Origin: an uncultured Alphaproteobacteria bacterium
GTDB taxonomy: Bacteria; Pseudomonadota; Alphaproteobacteria; RF32; CAG-239
Direction of reading: 5' to 3'
NCBI GenBank assembly: GCA_944392275.1
Contig: CALXWA010000002.1
Span: 1-64,000 of the forward strand
Length of the DNA: 64,000 nucleotides
Below the pieces are notes generated by a model, which ran no database searches, was not told where the DNA came from, and was given only the letters and a program-made list of their open reading frames with translations. Positions 45,901-52,822 of the stretch are shown one piece after another. The first letter of the stretch is position 1. Every line of letters begins with the position of its first letter. A program made the position numbers and the translations under genes.

Positions 45901-48647
45901 GTGTTTGTTTGGACAGAGCTATTGATATTTTTGCTCGTCTCTTCAACAGCATCAACAAAGTCTTGGACTTGTGACACAATATTGTCATCAGATGCCACCG
46001 TATCACTTGAACCGATTACATTCCCATTTTTATCATATTTTAATTCTTGAACATGTTCAACTTCTCCATCGGCACCTACCGTTTGCCCTTTCAAGAAACG
46101 ATCTAAAGCATTTGTTCCTTCCCCTTTGGATCTTTTTTCTTCAAGTTCTGCAACTTCATCCGTGCTCTTGGTTACATCTTGAATGTCATTACTTATACTG
46201 CTGGCATTATTTATAATATTGTTGGTTACCCCGCCAATTGCTCCAATTGCATTGTTTACGTTTGACCCAATCTCGCCTAATGCATTGGTAATATCTCCTA
46301 AGCTTGAAATATCTCCACTTGTTATTTTTCCAACTGCATCAACAACATTTCCGGCGGCATTTCCAACCATATCTACCGTTGATTTAACGCTGTTAATCGT
46401 TTGTTTTGCCGTATTAACCGCATTAACTGCTTTTTTACCGGCTTCCGTAATATCTTTTACGCAAGAAGTAAAGTTGGTTAAAAAGCTTGCCCCGGCTGTT
46501 CCCCCACAAAAACCTCGGGCATCTTCTTTATATTCCGGTGTTTCTTCTCCATCTTGAAGTTGTCCTTCAATTGAGGCATCCGAAGGCGGAACATAAAGTG
46601 CCGATTCATCGACCCAAGCGTAGGTGCTATCACCCATTCCGGTTGAGAGGTTATCCCCATATGAGAGTGACCCTGCGGCATATTGCGGTCCGGTACAAAA
46701 ACCATTTTGACACGTATTGGGGAAGACAAAATATTCAATAAAACGTCCCATATTTGCAATCAGGAACAATCCTATTCCGATATTAGCAAACCATTTGAAA
46801 CTTAATTTTCCAAATACGGCCATCCATGCAAAAGCTATCAAACCAAAACCGGCAAAGACGTAAAGAATCTTTTTTATGTGAAACAGAAAATAGAATGCCC
46901 TCATGGACAAAGCATGGAAAATATCTCCTGTTGCCTCGTAACTCCCTAATCCGCTCCCCTCAAAGGCAGCATAATATTGGCCTTCGTGGTTTTGTCCGGA
47001 ACTGTCTAAAGCGGCACCTAAGTCTGAAGAAAGGCTGTCCATCCGATTTTGAACATCTTCTAACTCTTGCTCTTTTTGGGCAATCTGTTCTTCTAGTTGA
47101 GCCGCTTTTGAGCAAGCTTCTTGAGCGGCGGCTTGTCCGGATTTGGAGGTCAGGGTACTATTTTTTTCGCAAGCTTCTTGAGCTATCTTTAACTGCTCAT
47201 TTAAGGATGCTAGTTCATTTTGAATATTGGTTCTTTCCGTATTGGCTTGGTCATATTCTTTTTGAATGGCAGCTGTTGCCGAGTTATTTGTTGTTCGTTT
47301 ATAAGCGGCATAGGCATCGTCGGCATTTTCCCGTAATTCTTTTAACATTTCATCATTAATTTCTGAAGTGTCTGAAATTCCTAATAGTGCTTTATCCTCA
47401 TTCGTACATTGTGAAGGTGCCGCCTTACATTTTTGTGCCGTATTGAATTTGGTTTTGGCTTCGTTGTATTTATCACTGCTTGCTTGTACTTCAGATTGAC
47501 TGCTTCCATAAGATGTCGAAATTTCTTCCTGAGCGGCGGCTATTTCCTCATCGGCTTTTTTTATGGCCTCATCCCTTGTTGCGGCGGCTTTTTTCAAACA
47601 TTCCGAATCGTTTTTTCCACAAGCGGCAGCTGCTTTTTCATAAGTGGCTTGAGCCTCTTCTTTTGCTTTCTCGGCAGCGTCAATTTTATCACGACTTGCT
47701 TGTCGAGCTTGTTCATTTTTTGCGGCAGCTTCACTCGCGGCGGCTTCTTTTTGTGCGTCATATTCTGCTTGCCCGGCGGCTTGCAAAGCTCCTTGTTGCG
47801 TCATGGCCCGATCCGCATTTAAATCGGCTATTGTTTTTTCACTTTCTGACTTTTGTTGTTGGGCTTTTGAGCAAGAATCGGCATTGTAGTTCTTACTTCC
47901 CTCTGTACAATATTTATCTATGTCATCTTGGGCATCATCCAGCTTTTTTTGTGCATTTTTTAGGTTTTTTGAATATTCCTTATCATAAGCTTTTTGAGCT
48001 TCTTCAATTGCTTCTTTTTGTTTTTCTAAATCTTCCTGTTGTTTTTTTACCTGCTCGTTATACTCTTCCCGAAGTTGTGTAACGCTTTTCCCTTCCGGAT
48101 TTCTTGCTTTGCATTCTGCACTATTGGGATTTGCCAGACAGGCGGCTATTGTTTTTTGCGTTTCTTCATTTTCATAATTGTTGGCTTGAACCGTTTCTGC
48201 CCAATCGTCTTTTGCACTGCCAATTTTCTCGGCTGTTGTTGTCGGTTCTTTATAACTTGGATCGGTAACCGTTACCGTTGTTGTTGACTTTCCGTCTACG
48301 GTTTCATCTTTCTCTTCGACATTATATTTTTCTTTATACGCGGCATCTTCTGCACGATTATTTTGCCAATTTTGGGCAAATTCATATGCGGCTTCGGCAC
48401 ATTTTTTATAGGCTTGGGTATTTTTGTATTTTTCAACACAGCTCTGATAAGTTGCTGTTGACGTATTACTTCCACAGTTTGCTTGGTCTTCACAGGCTCT
48501 TAATCGAGTATTTAAGATATTTTGAACATCTGCCGTCACGGATACATTGGACAACGTTTCGGCCAATATTTCTGTAGAATACATAAAGGACAAGGCGATA
48601 CTTATCACGCCCATCACATTTTTAAGCTCTTTTAATTTCTTAAACAT
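42960..48647 (-). CDS. Giant 1895-residue secreted protein with an embedded VirB2-like hairpin
   Basis: Signal peptide (about 1-29, ending ILAE), a Cys-containing helical region and long Ala/Glu/Lys/Gln coiled coils (about 180-560), then two hydrophobic helices at about 577-637 (KKILYVFAGFGLIAFAWMAV ... FKWFANIGIGLFLIANMGRF). These match the VirB2 hairpin of the two upstream genes (shared K-K/E-h-h-h-V-h-h-G-F-G-h-I-h-h-A and K-h-x-W-h-A/G). Next come a V/N/I amphipathic region, more coiled coil (about 930-1440), eight 17-residue Ser/Asn/Gly repeats (about 1539-1674), a Ser/Tyr-rich part, a charged helix and a C-terminal DxNGNxIP-type beta-repeat end. It sits third in the operon, between the virB2 genes and virB3. 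It may be a tip or tether subunit inserted through a VirB2-like fold. AGGAGG precedes the ATG. Confidence 0.82.
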   Translation of the reverse strand: MFKKLKELKNVMGVISIALSFMYSTEILAETLSNVSVTADVQNILNTRLRACEDQANCGSNTSTATYQSCVEKYKNTQAYKKCAEAAYEFAQNWQNNRAEDAAYKEKYNVEEKDETVDGKSTTTVTVTDPSYKEPTTTAEKIGSAKDDWAETVQANNYENEETQKTIAACLANPNSAECKARNPEGKSVTQLREEYNEQVKKQQEDLEKQKEAIEEAQKAYDKEYSKNLKNAQKKLDDAQDDIDKYCTEGSKNYNADSCSKAQQQKSESEKTIADLNADRAMTQQGALQAAGQAEYDAQKEAAASEAAAKNEQARQASRDKIDAAEKAKEEAQATYEKAAAACGKNDSECLKKAAATRDEAIKKADEEIAAAQEEISTSYGSSQSEVQASSDKYNEAKTKFNTAQKCKAAPSQCTNEDKALLGISDTSEINDEMLKELRENADDAYAAYKRTTNNSATAAIQKEYDQANTERTNIQNELASLNEQLKIAQEACEKNSTLTSKSGQAAAQEACSKAAQLEEQIAQKEQELEDVQNRMDSLSSDLGAALDSSGQNHEGQYYAAFEGSGLGSYEATGDIFHALSMRAFYFLFHIKKILYVFAGFGLIAFAWMAVFGKLSFKWFANIGIGLFLIANMGRFIEYFVFPNTCQNGFCTGPQYAAGSLSYGDNLSTGMGDSTYAWVDESALYVPPSDASIEGQLQDGEETPEYKEDARGFCGGTAGASFLTNFTSCVKDITEAGKKAVNAVNTAKQTINSVKSTVDMVGNAAGNVVDAVGKITSGDISSLGDITNALGEIGSNVNNAIGAIGGVTNNIINNASSISNDIQDVTKSTDEVAELEEKRSKGEGTNALDRFLKGQTVGADGEVEHVQELKYDKNGNVIGSSDTVASDDNIVSQVQDFVDAVEETSKNINSSVQTNTKNATYLLDTAGDVTGLNDKLEDNQRKNNEKKAQQAAEEQANQSWVKQQEAEQKRQQEAAAEEAQKTAAEKSIDSAKTAVANAKEAQAEYQSALQNATNKENAYQKAQEEAQKKAQTVSDLEQKKTDACSGENITSNACKLATGRYNVAKSEAESATRKANEAKAAREEANQRLEAAKEPLQGLADSARQESKKAAEQVQKEAAATIKVLEGNANTQGSVAYEQKAAEKLSEELDTALADYEAKKEKALESKSQKDIAAARAAQEAYQEKQKAYTEQSKKAQEAEKALEEEKKKLQEAQDFVVKMDAELNYGYAQKNYDVIDPDSKTEAEIAAEEKAAEQQRKQEEAEAEKLRQQYLTSQNIVNQANQANSAAEQAKSKANQAANQAEQKERQAQEAQKKAEEAAKEAASSRDPVAIRAAEQAQKRAELAAKEAQAARLAAQEAAKPVEDLQEKARQASIAEVKYLQQVSQEQKAKAEDDLQQYRNMAAEKSKEIEAAKKNLEELTATAKQDGSTENILAANKAYQDLIQKQQEASEIQKNIDAAIKDSKTAEMNYYEYKTRQAELENPESPYNSNNSTTVVDKTTSINRSAPLATSEKDTTQKTATQSMAPAYASATKAKSSGTFSTGNTNNSSSEGNLGTFSTGNTNNSSSEGNLGTFSTGNTNNSSSEGNLGTFSTGNTNNSSSEGNLGTFSTGNTNNTSSEGNLGTFSTGNSNNTSEDDNLGNLAVGDTNNTSDDENLGNFSTGNTDNGDGSDGNITSDDEENTTKTYRPYNTPKKVFSSWSGRSAVSRSYSSGRYTSRIGTNVSYSVGSRTYANTGKGSASDTASRAQQYQMKEKAKEMALQRIAASNQEAVERQIWQEEVKAGNEEIEERLRQKDRDADRENEIARQKRRAQIQRLREASAADKKQDLVLTNESGAPVLDKNGNQIPVSLDQNGNPEYDAEGNPVPLLTDNQGNILYGDDGKPIKGKISEIVAP
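43626..44033 (-). repeat. Eight tandem 51-bp coding repeats (17 residues each)
   Basis: Units of the type GTFSTGNTNNSSSEGNL. The first four are identical in protein sequence, the fifth has one change, and the last three diverge progressively (GNLAVGDTNNTSDDENL and similar). The gradient of identity indicates recent expansion from one end. All units are in frame. Confidence 0.92.
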
Positions 48648-48671
48648 GTCGTCCTCCTGTTTACTAATAAT

Positions 48672-48688
48672 TTTCCGTCATACGGAAA
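48672..48688 (-). other. Intercistronic hairpin after the VirB2-like gene
   Basis: Perfect 7-bp stem TTTCCGT / ACGGAAA with a 3-nt loop, three bases beyond the stop of the 221-residue gene and upstream of the ribosome site of the giant gene. No long T tract follows, so it looks like an RNA-stability or processing element or a weak attenuator, not a full terminator. Confidence 0.5.
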
Positions 48689-48690
48689 TT

Positions 48691-49356
48691 TTACTTCAAG
48701 GTATCTGTTATTACCTGAGCGGTAAAATTTTCACAACCGGTTATTGCATTAATTAGTTCTCCGGTTGTTGCAATAATAACTAAGCTAATGACAATGGCTC
48801 CAAGCCATTTGTAATTTAATGTTCCAAAGAAGCCCCCAACGGCAACACCAATTATCCCAAAACCGGCAACAACATAAATTAATTCCCTCAACCCTCGGAA
48901 GATTTTTCCTCCGGCTGTAATCAGACCACTAAACATACCATAATCCGATGTGCAGGCAGAAATTTGTTGCGGGGAAACGACCGTATTGCTACCTCCAGCC
49001 TGAACTGCCGTGTTTGGTAAAGTTACGGTTACTTCTTTGGTCTCTTTTTTGGCCGGCTGAGTTCCAAATTTTGATTGCGTTTCTTGTCCCGATTGAGTTG
49101 CTTTTTCAAGAGCTTCTGAGAAAGATTTTCCTTTTTCTTGCTCACGCTTTAATGTTGAAGAAAAGGCTTGTTGTTGCAAATGTTTGGTATAGTCATTACT
49201 TAGAGCGGTTGATTCTCGTGCGGCTGTTTCATTTCCTGTAGGAATATCTGCTTTTATTTTTATTCCTGAATTTTGGGCATTAGCTGTTAAAATATTAACA
49301 AAACAGCATAAGAGGGCTATGAACATCAGCCGGAATATTTTATGATTTACATTCAT
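48691..49356 (-). CDS. VirB2-like pilin homologue with extended N-terminal region
   Basis: A 221-residue protein with a signal peptide (about 1-27, ending ANAQ), a charged helical region of about 100 residues, a Thr/Val/Gly linker, then the VirB2-like part: a CTSDYG segment and two hydrophobic helices (about 143-163 and 170-190; LRELIYVVAGFGIIGVAVGG, YKWLGAIVISLVIIATTGEL). A final Cys lies in ITGCENF. The hairpin is clearly related to VirB2 encoded just upstream, but the protein is about twice as long. VirB2 subunits polymerise into the T-pilus, so this could be a minor or capping subunit. AGGAGG precedes the start. Confidence 0.78.
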   Translation of the reverse strand: MNVNHKIFRLMFIALLCCFVNILTANAQNSGIKIKADIPTGNETAARESTALSNDYTKHLQQQAFSSTLKREQEKGKSFSEALEKATQSGQETQSKFGTQPAKKETKEVTVTLPNTAVQAGGSNTVVSPQQISACTSDYGMFSGLITAGGKIFRGLRELIYVVAGFGIIGVAVGGFFGTLNYKWLGAIVISLVIIATTGELINAITGCENFTAQVITDTLK

Positions 49357-49380
49357 AGCTTCCTCCTTTTTTGACTGTTA

Positions 49381-49476
49381 CGTGGACTTAGGATTGCCGC
49401 CTTTCCATGCAAAAATCCTAAACCTACGTGTTGAAGATATTACGAGGCTGGAAGGTTTTTCACCCCTCCAGCCTCG
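49381..49476 (-). other. Two tandem stem-loops between virB2 and the VirB2-like gene
   Basis: Stem 1: CGAGGCTGGA at 49443-49452 pairs perfectly (10 bp) with TCCAGCCTCG at 49467-49476, just after the virB2 stop codon. Stem 2: CGTGGACTTAGGATT at 49381-49395 pairs with AATCCTAAACCTACG at 49414-49428, allowing two G-U type pairs. Neither is followed by a T tract. Such elements often stabilise the upstream message. Here they could give virB2 excess over the rest of the operon. Confidence 0.6.
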
Positions 49477-49483
49477 GAGAACA

Positions 49484-49831
49484 TTAACCGTTTGTAGCAG
49501 AGTCAAATGAATCTGCAAAGCCAGATTGACTTGAAGAGTCACCGGTTGCGTATGTGACAATAGAACCGGCCGCAGCAACAATTGCCAAACCAACGGCCAA
49601 ACCGGCAAACCAAGTCCATTTAATTTTACCCGTAATTGCGGTAAAGGCTACGGCAATCAAACCGAAACCACCAACAACGAAGAATATCTTTTTAACTTCT
49701 TGAAAGACGTTTAAGGTCTTTTCTTTTGCTACAGACATTACAGACTGTGCCGAAGCGTCGCCGGTAAACGCCATCAAAGTAAATACCGCTACCAGACAGA
49801 ATGTCCAGATATTGTTTTTGATAAATCGCAT
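49484..49831 (-). CDS. virB2: VirB2-like pilin
   Basis: A 115-residue protein with a signal peptide (about 1-29, cleavage near GDASAQ). The mature part has a short N-terminal helix (VAKEKTLNVFQEVKKIF), two hydrophobic helices (FFVVGGFGLIAVAFTAITG and WFAGLAVGLAIVAAAGSIV) separated by KIKWTW, and a Ser-rich end. Length, signal and two-helix hairpin match the VirB2/TrbC major pilin of type IV secretion systems. It is the first gene of the long minus-strand virB operon, followed by two stem-loops. AAGGAG lies 8 bp before ATG 49831. Confidence 0.88.
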   Translation of the reverse strand: MRFIKNNIWTFCLVAVFTLMAFTGDASAQSVMSVAKEKTLNVFQEVKKIFFVVGGFGLIAVAFTAITGKIKWTWFAGLAVGLAIVAAAGSIVTYATGDSSSQSGFADSFDSATNG

Positions 49832-50247
49832 TATCGTTCTCCTTCAAGTTACATTAAATCTCTATACTCTTATAGAATACCTAATTTTGCAAAAAAATTC
49901 CAGCAAAATTACCCTTCTCTGAAACAGGTTAACAAATTGTTTTTGCGTCATATTTTTCTCTGTAACAAAAAATTCACAGTCCTAAAGCATTTCTTAAATC
50001 CGCTTTTGACCTTTTACACACCCAAAAACAACCTTGACCTACCCGGCTCAAAGTTCTATGTCGGCGATTATAACTTCAAAAACTTAATAAATAGCTAAAG
50101 CTTTTCTTTTCTCATGAATTTCATTTTTTTATCATTTTACTCTTAATTGTTTTCTCTGAAAAAGAATCCACAGATTTTTGAGATATTTTTACGAACTCTT
50201 GCCAAGAGTCGCATTTTGATTTATCTAATGTTTAGAGGGGTTTATTT
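49832..50247. promoter_or_regulatory. Divergent intergenic region between the virB operon and the type IVb pilus operon
   Basis: A gap of 416 bp with no gene. On the virB side there is a small palindrome CTATA-CTCT-TATAG (49862-49875); no -35/-10 pair with good spacing is convincing. On the pilus side there are two plus-strand candidates. One is TTGACC (50034-50039) with TATGTC 17 bp later. The other, close to the gene, is described separately and overlaps the palindrome ACTCTTGCCAAGAGT (50195-50209). The region probably carries the promoters for both operons. Confidence 0.55.
50199..50227 (+). promoter_or_regulatory. Candidate promoter overlapped by a 15-bp palindrome
   Basis: -35-like TTGCCA (50199-50204) and -10-like TATCTA (50222-50227), 17 bp apart, just before the gene at 50248. 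The -35 lies within the perfect inverted repeat ACTCTT-GCC-AAGAGT (50195-50209), an arrangement typical of repressor operators. The implied leader is very short, which lowers confidence. Confidence 0.3.
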
Positions 50248-52026
50248 ATGTCAAGAACAGGTTTAAAAACTTTCGTTTACAGTTTTTGCATATCGTTATT
50301 TACCATTTTTTTGGTTAACGGTATTTATTGGCATACCCACTCGAAAAAAAGTTCCGACTTAAAAATTCCTAACAAAAATATTGTGCTTTTTCTAAAAGAT
50401 AGCGACAAAACCCCTACCTTAAAAGCTGTTCCGATTAAGAAAATAGCCTTGAGCGTTTTACCTGAAATTGAAAAAGAACCGCAAGAAATCCTTTTGGCCG
50501 ATGCGAGTGACATCCTCTCTTCTTCTGAAAATGAAATTATCATGGCCGATGATCTTAAGGAATTTGACGATAATTTTTTAAAAGAAAACCCTTCCTTGGC
50601 AGAAGATACCCCTTCTGAAAAAGTAATTGATAATTTTGATGAGATGGTTCAAATGCCTCCTGTCAATGCCTTAAAGCTTGCCTCTTTGACTGATGAAATC
50701 GCTCCTCCAGATGTTCAGGCGGAAAGGATAACCCCTAAAAGCACCTTTACTCAGGATAAATCGGACAAAGCTCCACAAGTTCGCGGTAAAAAAAGAAGCC
50801 TCATCCCTTTAGTTAAGGAAAATGAGGCTATTGTCGAATACCCTAAAGAGCAACCAAAACCTGAGGTTAAAACCGCTCATTTATTACTTGCTTCTTCCCC
50901 TAAGAGTGATTCTTCTGCAAATACACAAGATATTGTCTCGACGCAAGAAAAACCCAAAGGAAAAATTCCATTACAAATTGACCGTCTTCCCCAAGGGAAT
51001 ACACAAAAAAACATCGTTATTGCCCAAAGAGGAAAGAGCGACACCGTTGCTTTAGCTGATAAAGATATCCCCATTAAGAGCATGGAAAGCGGGAAAAAAT
51101 TAATTTTAAAAAACGGGAAAAGACAAAATGATGAAGAATGGAAGCAAATGAGCGAAACAAAAGAGCCTTCCAATCCTTGGGTTGTTGCCAAAAGTGCCGC
51201 GGTTACGCCAAATCATTTCTTAAAGAATGAAAAGTATTACAACCAAGACGATGCAACCATAAGAAAAGCCCTCAATCAGTCTCCGGTTAAGGATAACAAT
51301 GAAGTTCAAGTTGCTGCTGAAACCGTTCAAAATCTCCTTATTCCTATTCCGGAGGAGATTATGAATGAGGAAAACATTATTCCACAACTTGAAAGTGGAA
51401 AAAATAGCGAGAAAAAAAATACCCCTGCACCGGTTTCCTCAAAACAGTCTTTAACAGAGCAGTTCAAACCGGAGCAAAAAGTAGCCGAAGACGTTAAGCC
51501 CTCACAAGAAGCTTCAACTTTTTCCAGTAAGGAAAATATTTTAACCTCTCTTGGAGCAATTTTCGGGGAAGAGGATAAATCCACTAAAAAATATACTAAA
51601 AATGAAGAAGATTCATCTTTATGGGGAACGGTAAAAGAAAAAATTAAACGCAATCGAAAATCTTCCAAAGGGAGAATTATGCCAACGGAGATGCGTCTTT
51701 CTTTCCAACCTAATCGAGCCGAAATTTCCGGACAAACTTTGCGTTGGATACAAGCCTTTGCAAAACGCACCGCCGAAGATAAAAATACCGCCATTGAAAT
51801 CCGAATTGACGGAACAAGCTCAATGGAATTACAACAAAAAAGACTTAATTTGTTGCACAACATTTTAACCAATAAAGGAGTAAGCTATGGAAAAATCAAT
51901 ACCGTTTTTACTAATCGAGAGCCAAACTCTTTTATTATCAGAACCGTTACTCTTGGAAACGACACATCCAAGAACAACCAGAAAGGAACAATAAACAGGA
52001 ACACAGGTTATTATCTGCAATGGTAA
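50248..52026 (+). CDS. Membrane-anchored protein with degenerate OmpA-like C-terminal domain
   Basis: A 592-residue protein. It has one N-terminal transmembrane helix (about 9-28), a very long low-complexity Glu/Lys/Pro/Ser region (about 35-460) and a C-terminal alpha/beta domain (about 480-570): MRLSFQPNRAEISGQTLRWI, IEIRIDGTSS, LQQKRLNLLHNILTNKGVSY, FTNREPNSFIIRTV. This follows the OmpA/MotB peptidoglycan-binding pattern, but the key Asp of the TD motif is not obvious, so wall binding is uncertain. It could span the periplasm to the cell wall. It heads the pilus gene run. ATG 50248 has AGAGGGG upstream. Confidence 0.6.
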   Translation: MSRTGLKTFVYSFCISLFTIFLVNGIYWHTHSKKSSDLKIPNKNIVLFLKDSDKTPTLKAVPIKKIALSVLPEIEKEPQEILLADASDILSSSENEIIMADDLKEFDDNFLKENPSLAEDTPSEKVIDNFDEMVQMPPVNALKLASLTDEIAPPDVQAERITPKSTFTQDKSDKAPQVRGKKRSLIPLVKENEAIVEYPKEQPKPEVKTAHLLLASSPKSDSSANTQDIVSTQEKPKGKIPLQIDRLPQGNTQKNIVIAQRGKSDTVALADKDIPIKSMESGKKLILKNGKRQNDEEWKQMSETKEPSNPWVVAKSAAVTPNHFLKNEKYYNQDDATIRKALNQSPVKDNNEVQVAAETVQNLLIPIPEEIMNEENIIPQLESGKNSEKKNTPAPVSSKQSLTEQFKPEQKVAEDVKPSQEASTFSSKENILTSLGAIFGEEDKSTKKYTKNEEDSSLWGTVKEKIKRNRKSSKGRIMPTEMRLSFQPNRAEISGQTLRWIQAFAKRTAEDKNTAIEIRIDGTSSMELQQKRLNLLHNILTNKGVSYGKINTVFTNREPNSFIIRTVTLGNDTSKNNQKGTINRNTGYYLQW

Positions 52027-52042
52027 TAAGTTATTGTCGTGC

Positions 52043-52071
52043 TTGATTATTTAATTTTCAGTATGTATGAT
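52043..52071 (+). promoter_or_regulatory. Candidate promoter of the type IVb pilus genes
   Basis: -35-like TTGATT (52043-52048) and -10 TATGAT (52066-52071) with exactly 17 bp between. The predicted transcript starts near 52078, which favours translation from ATG 52112. The same two hexamers with the same spacing occur before the third pilin gene at 62063-62091. Confidence 0.5.
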
Positions 52072-52111
52072 AAGGAAAAATATGAGAAAGTTTATATTAG
52101 GGGTTGAAAAA

Positions 52112-52822
52112 ATGAGCAGAAAAATCTTGTACAGCGTGTCTTTACTGTCGATGATCGGCGTTAGCGGTTGCTCTTGCTTTGATCGTTGGGGTGCCGGAGA
52201 TACCTATTTGGATACAACTTATGAAACAGAAGTTGTTGCCGCAACACCTCAAACGCAGCCGTCATCTAGCCCTGCTCAGGCTTCTTCCGGTCCTATTTAT
52301 TCTGACCCTAACTTGCCCCCAGATAATAATGACTTTGTTAATTATCGGGAAACGCAAGCCAATTATCGAGAATTTGGCGAAAGAACCCCTCAAGATCAGC
52401 GTGTTGTTACAGCTGGTGCCGGAAGTAATTTATCGGCAGCAATTCCTCCTACAATAGAAGAAGAAGTTTCTGCCTATGAAGAAGAAATTCAAAACGGGCA
52501 AGGTGAAGTTATTGAAAATGAGATTTCAGAAACGTTTTCTGCCGGAGACGACCCTGTTGAAGATTGGTTGGCTGAAGAAGGTAATACTTTGAAAGGGTTA
52601 TTAACCGAATGGAGTGAACGCTCCGGTTGGCGTTTGATTTGGAATACCAACAGAAATTATACTTTAGCGGCCGGAGCTATGTTCCGCGGACGTTTTGCGG
52701 ATGTAAGTTCAGCCTTAATCCGTTCTTTTGCAAGAGCCCGTCCGGCTCCAATTGCTACATTTTATAAAGGTAATCGTGTCTTGGTCGTAGAGACTATGGA
52801 GGATGAGAATGCGTATAACTAA
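52112..52822 (+). CDS. TcpQ/PilL-type pilus biogenesis lipoprotein
   Basis: A 236-residue protein. ATG 52112, behind AGGGG, is preferred over ATGs at 52067 and 52082 because it gives a compact lipoprotein signal (VSGC, Cys20) and suits the promoter. A Pro/Ser/Glu-rich linker is followed by a C-terminal domain (about 160-232) of the TcpQ type: DWLAEEGNTLKGLLTEWSER, GWRLIWNTNRNYTLAAGAMF, GRFADVSSALIRSFARA. TcpQ/PilL proteins help assemble or stabilise the type IVb pilus secretin. The gene overlaps the secretin gene by 14 bp, consistent with partnership. Confidence 0.8.
   Translation: MSRKILYSVSLLSMIGVSGCSCFDRWGAGDTYLDTTYETEVVAATPQTQPSSSPAQASSGPIYSDPNLPPDNNDFVNYRETQANYREFGERTPQDQRVVTAGAGSNLSAAIPPTIEEEVSAYEEEIQNGQGEVIENEISETFSAGDDPVEDWLAEEGNTLKGLLTEWSERSGWRLIWNTNRNYTLAAGAMFRGRFADVSSALIRSFARARPAPIATFYKGNRVLVVETMEDENAYN

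Noticed and set aside
1856..49831. A conjugative or integrative element
   Set aside because: No relaxase, coupling protein, integrase, att-like direct repeats or origin of transfer was seen in the window.
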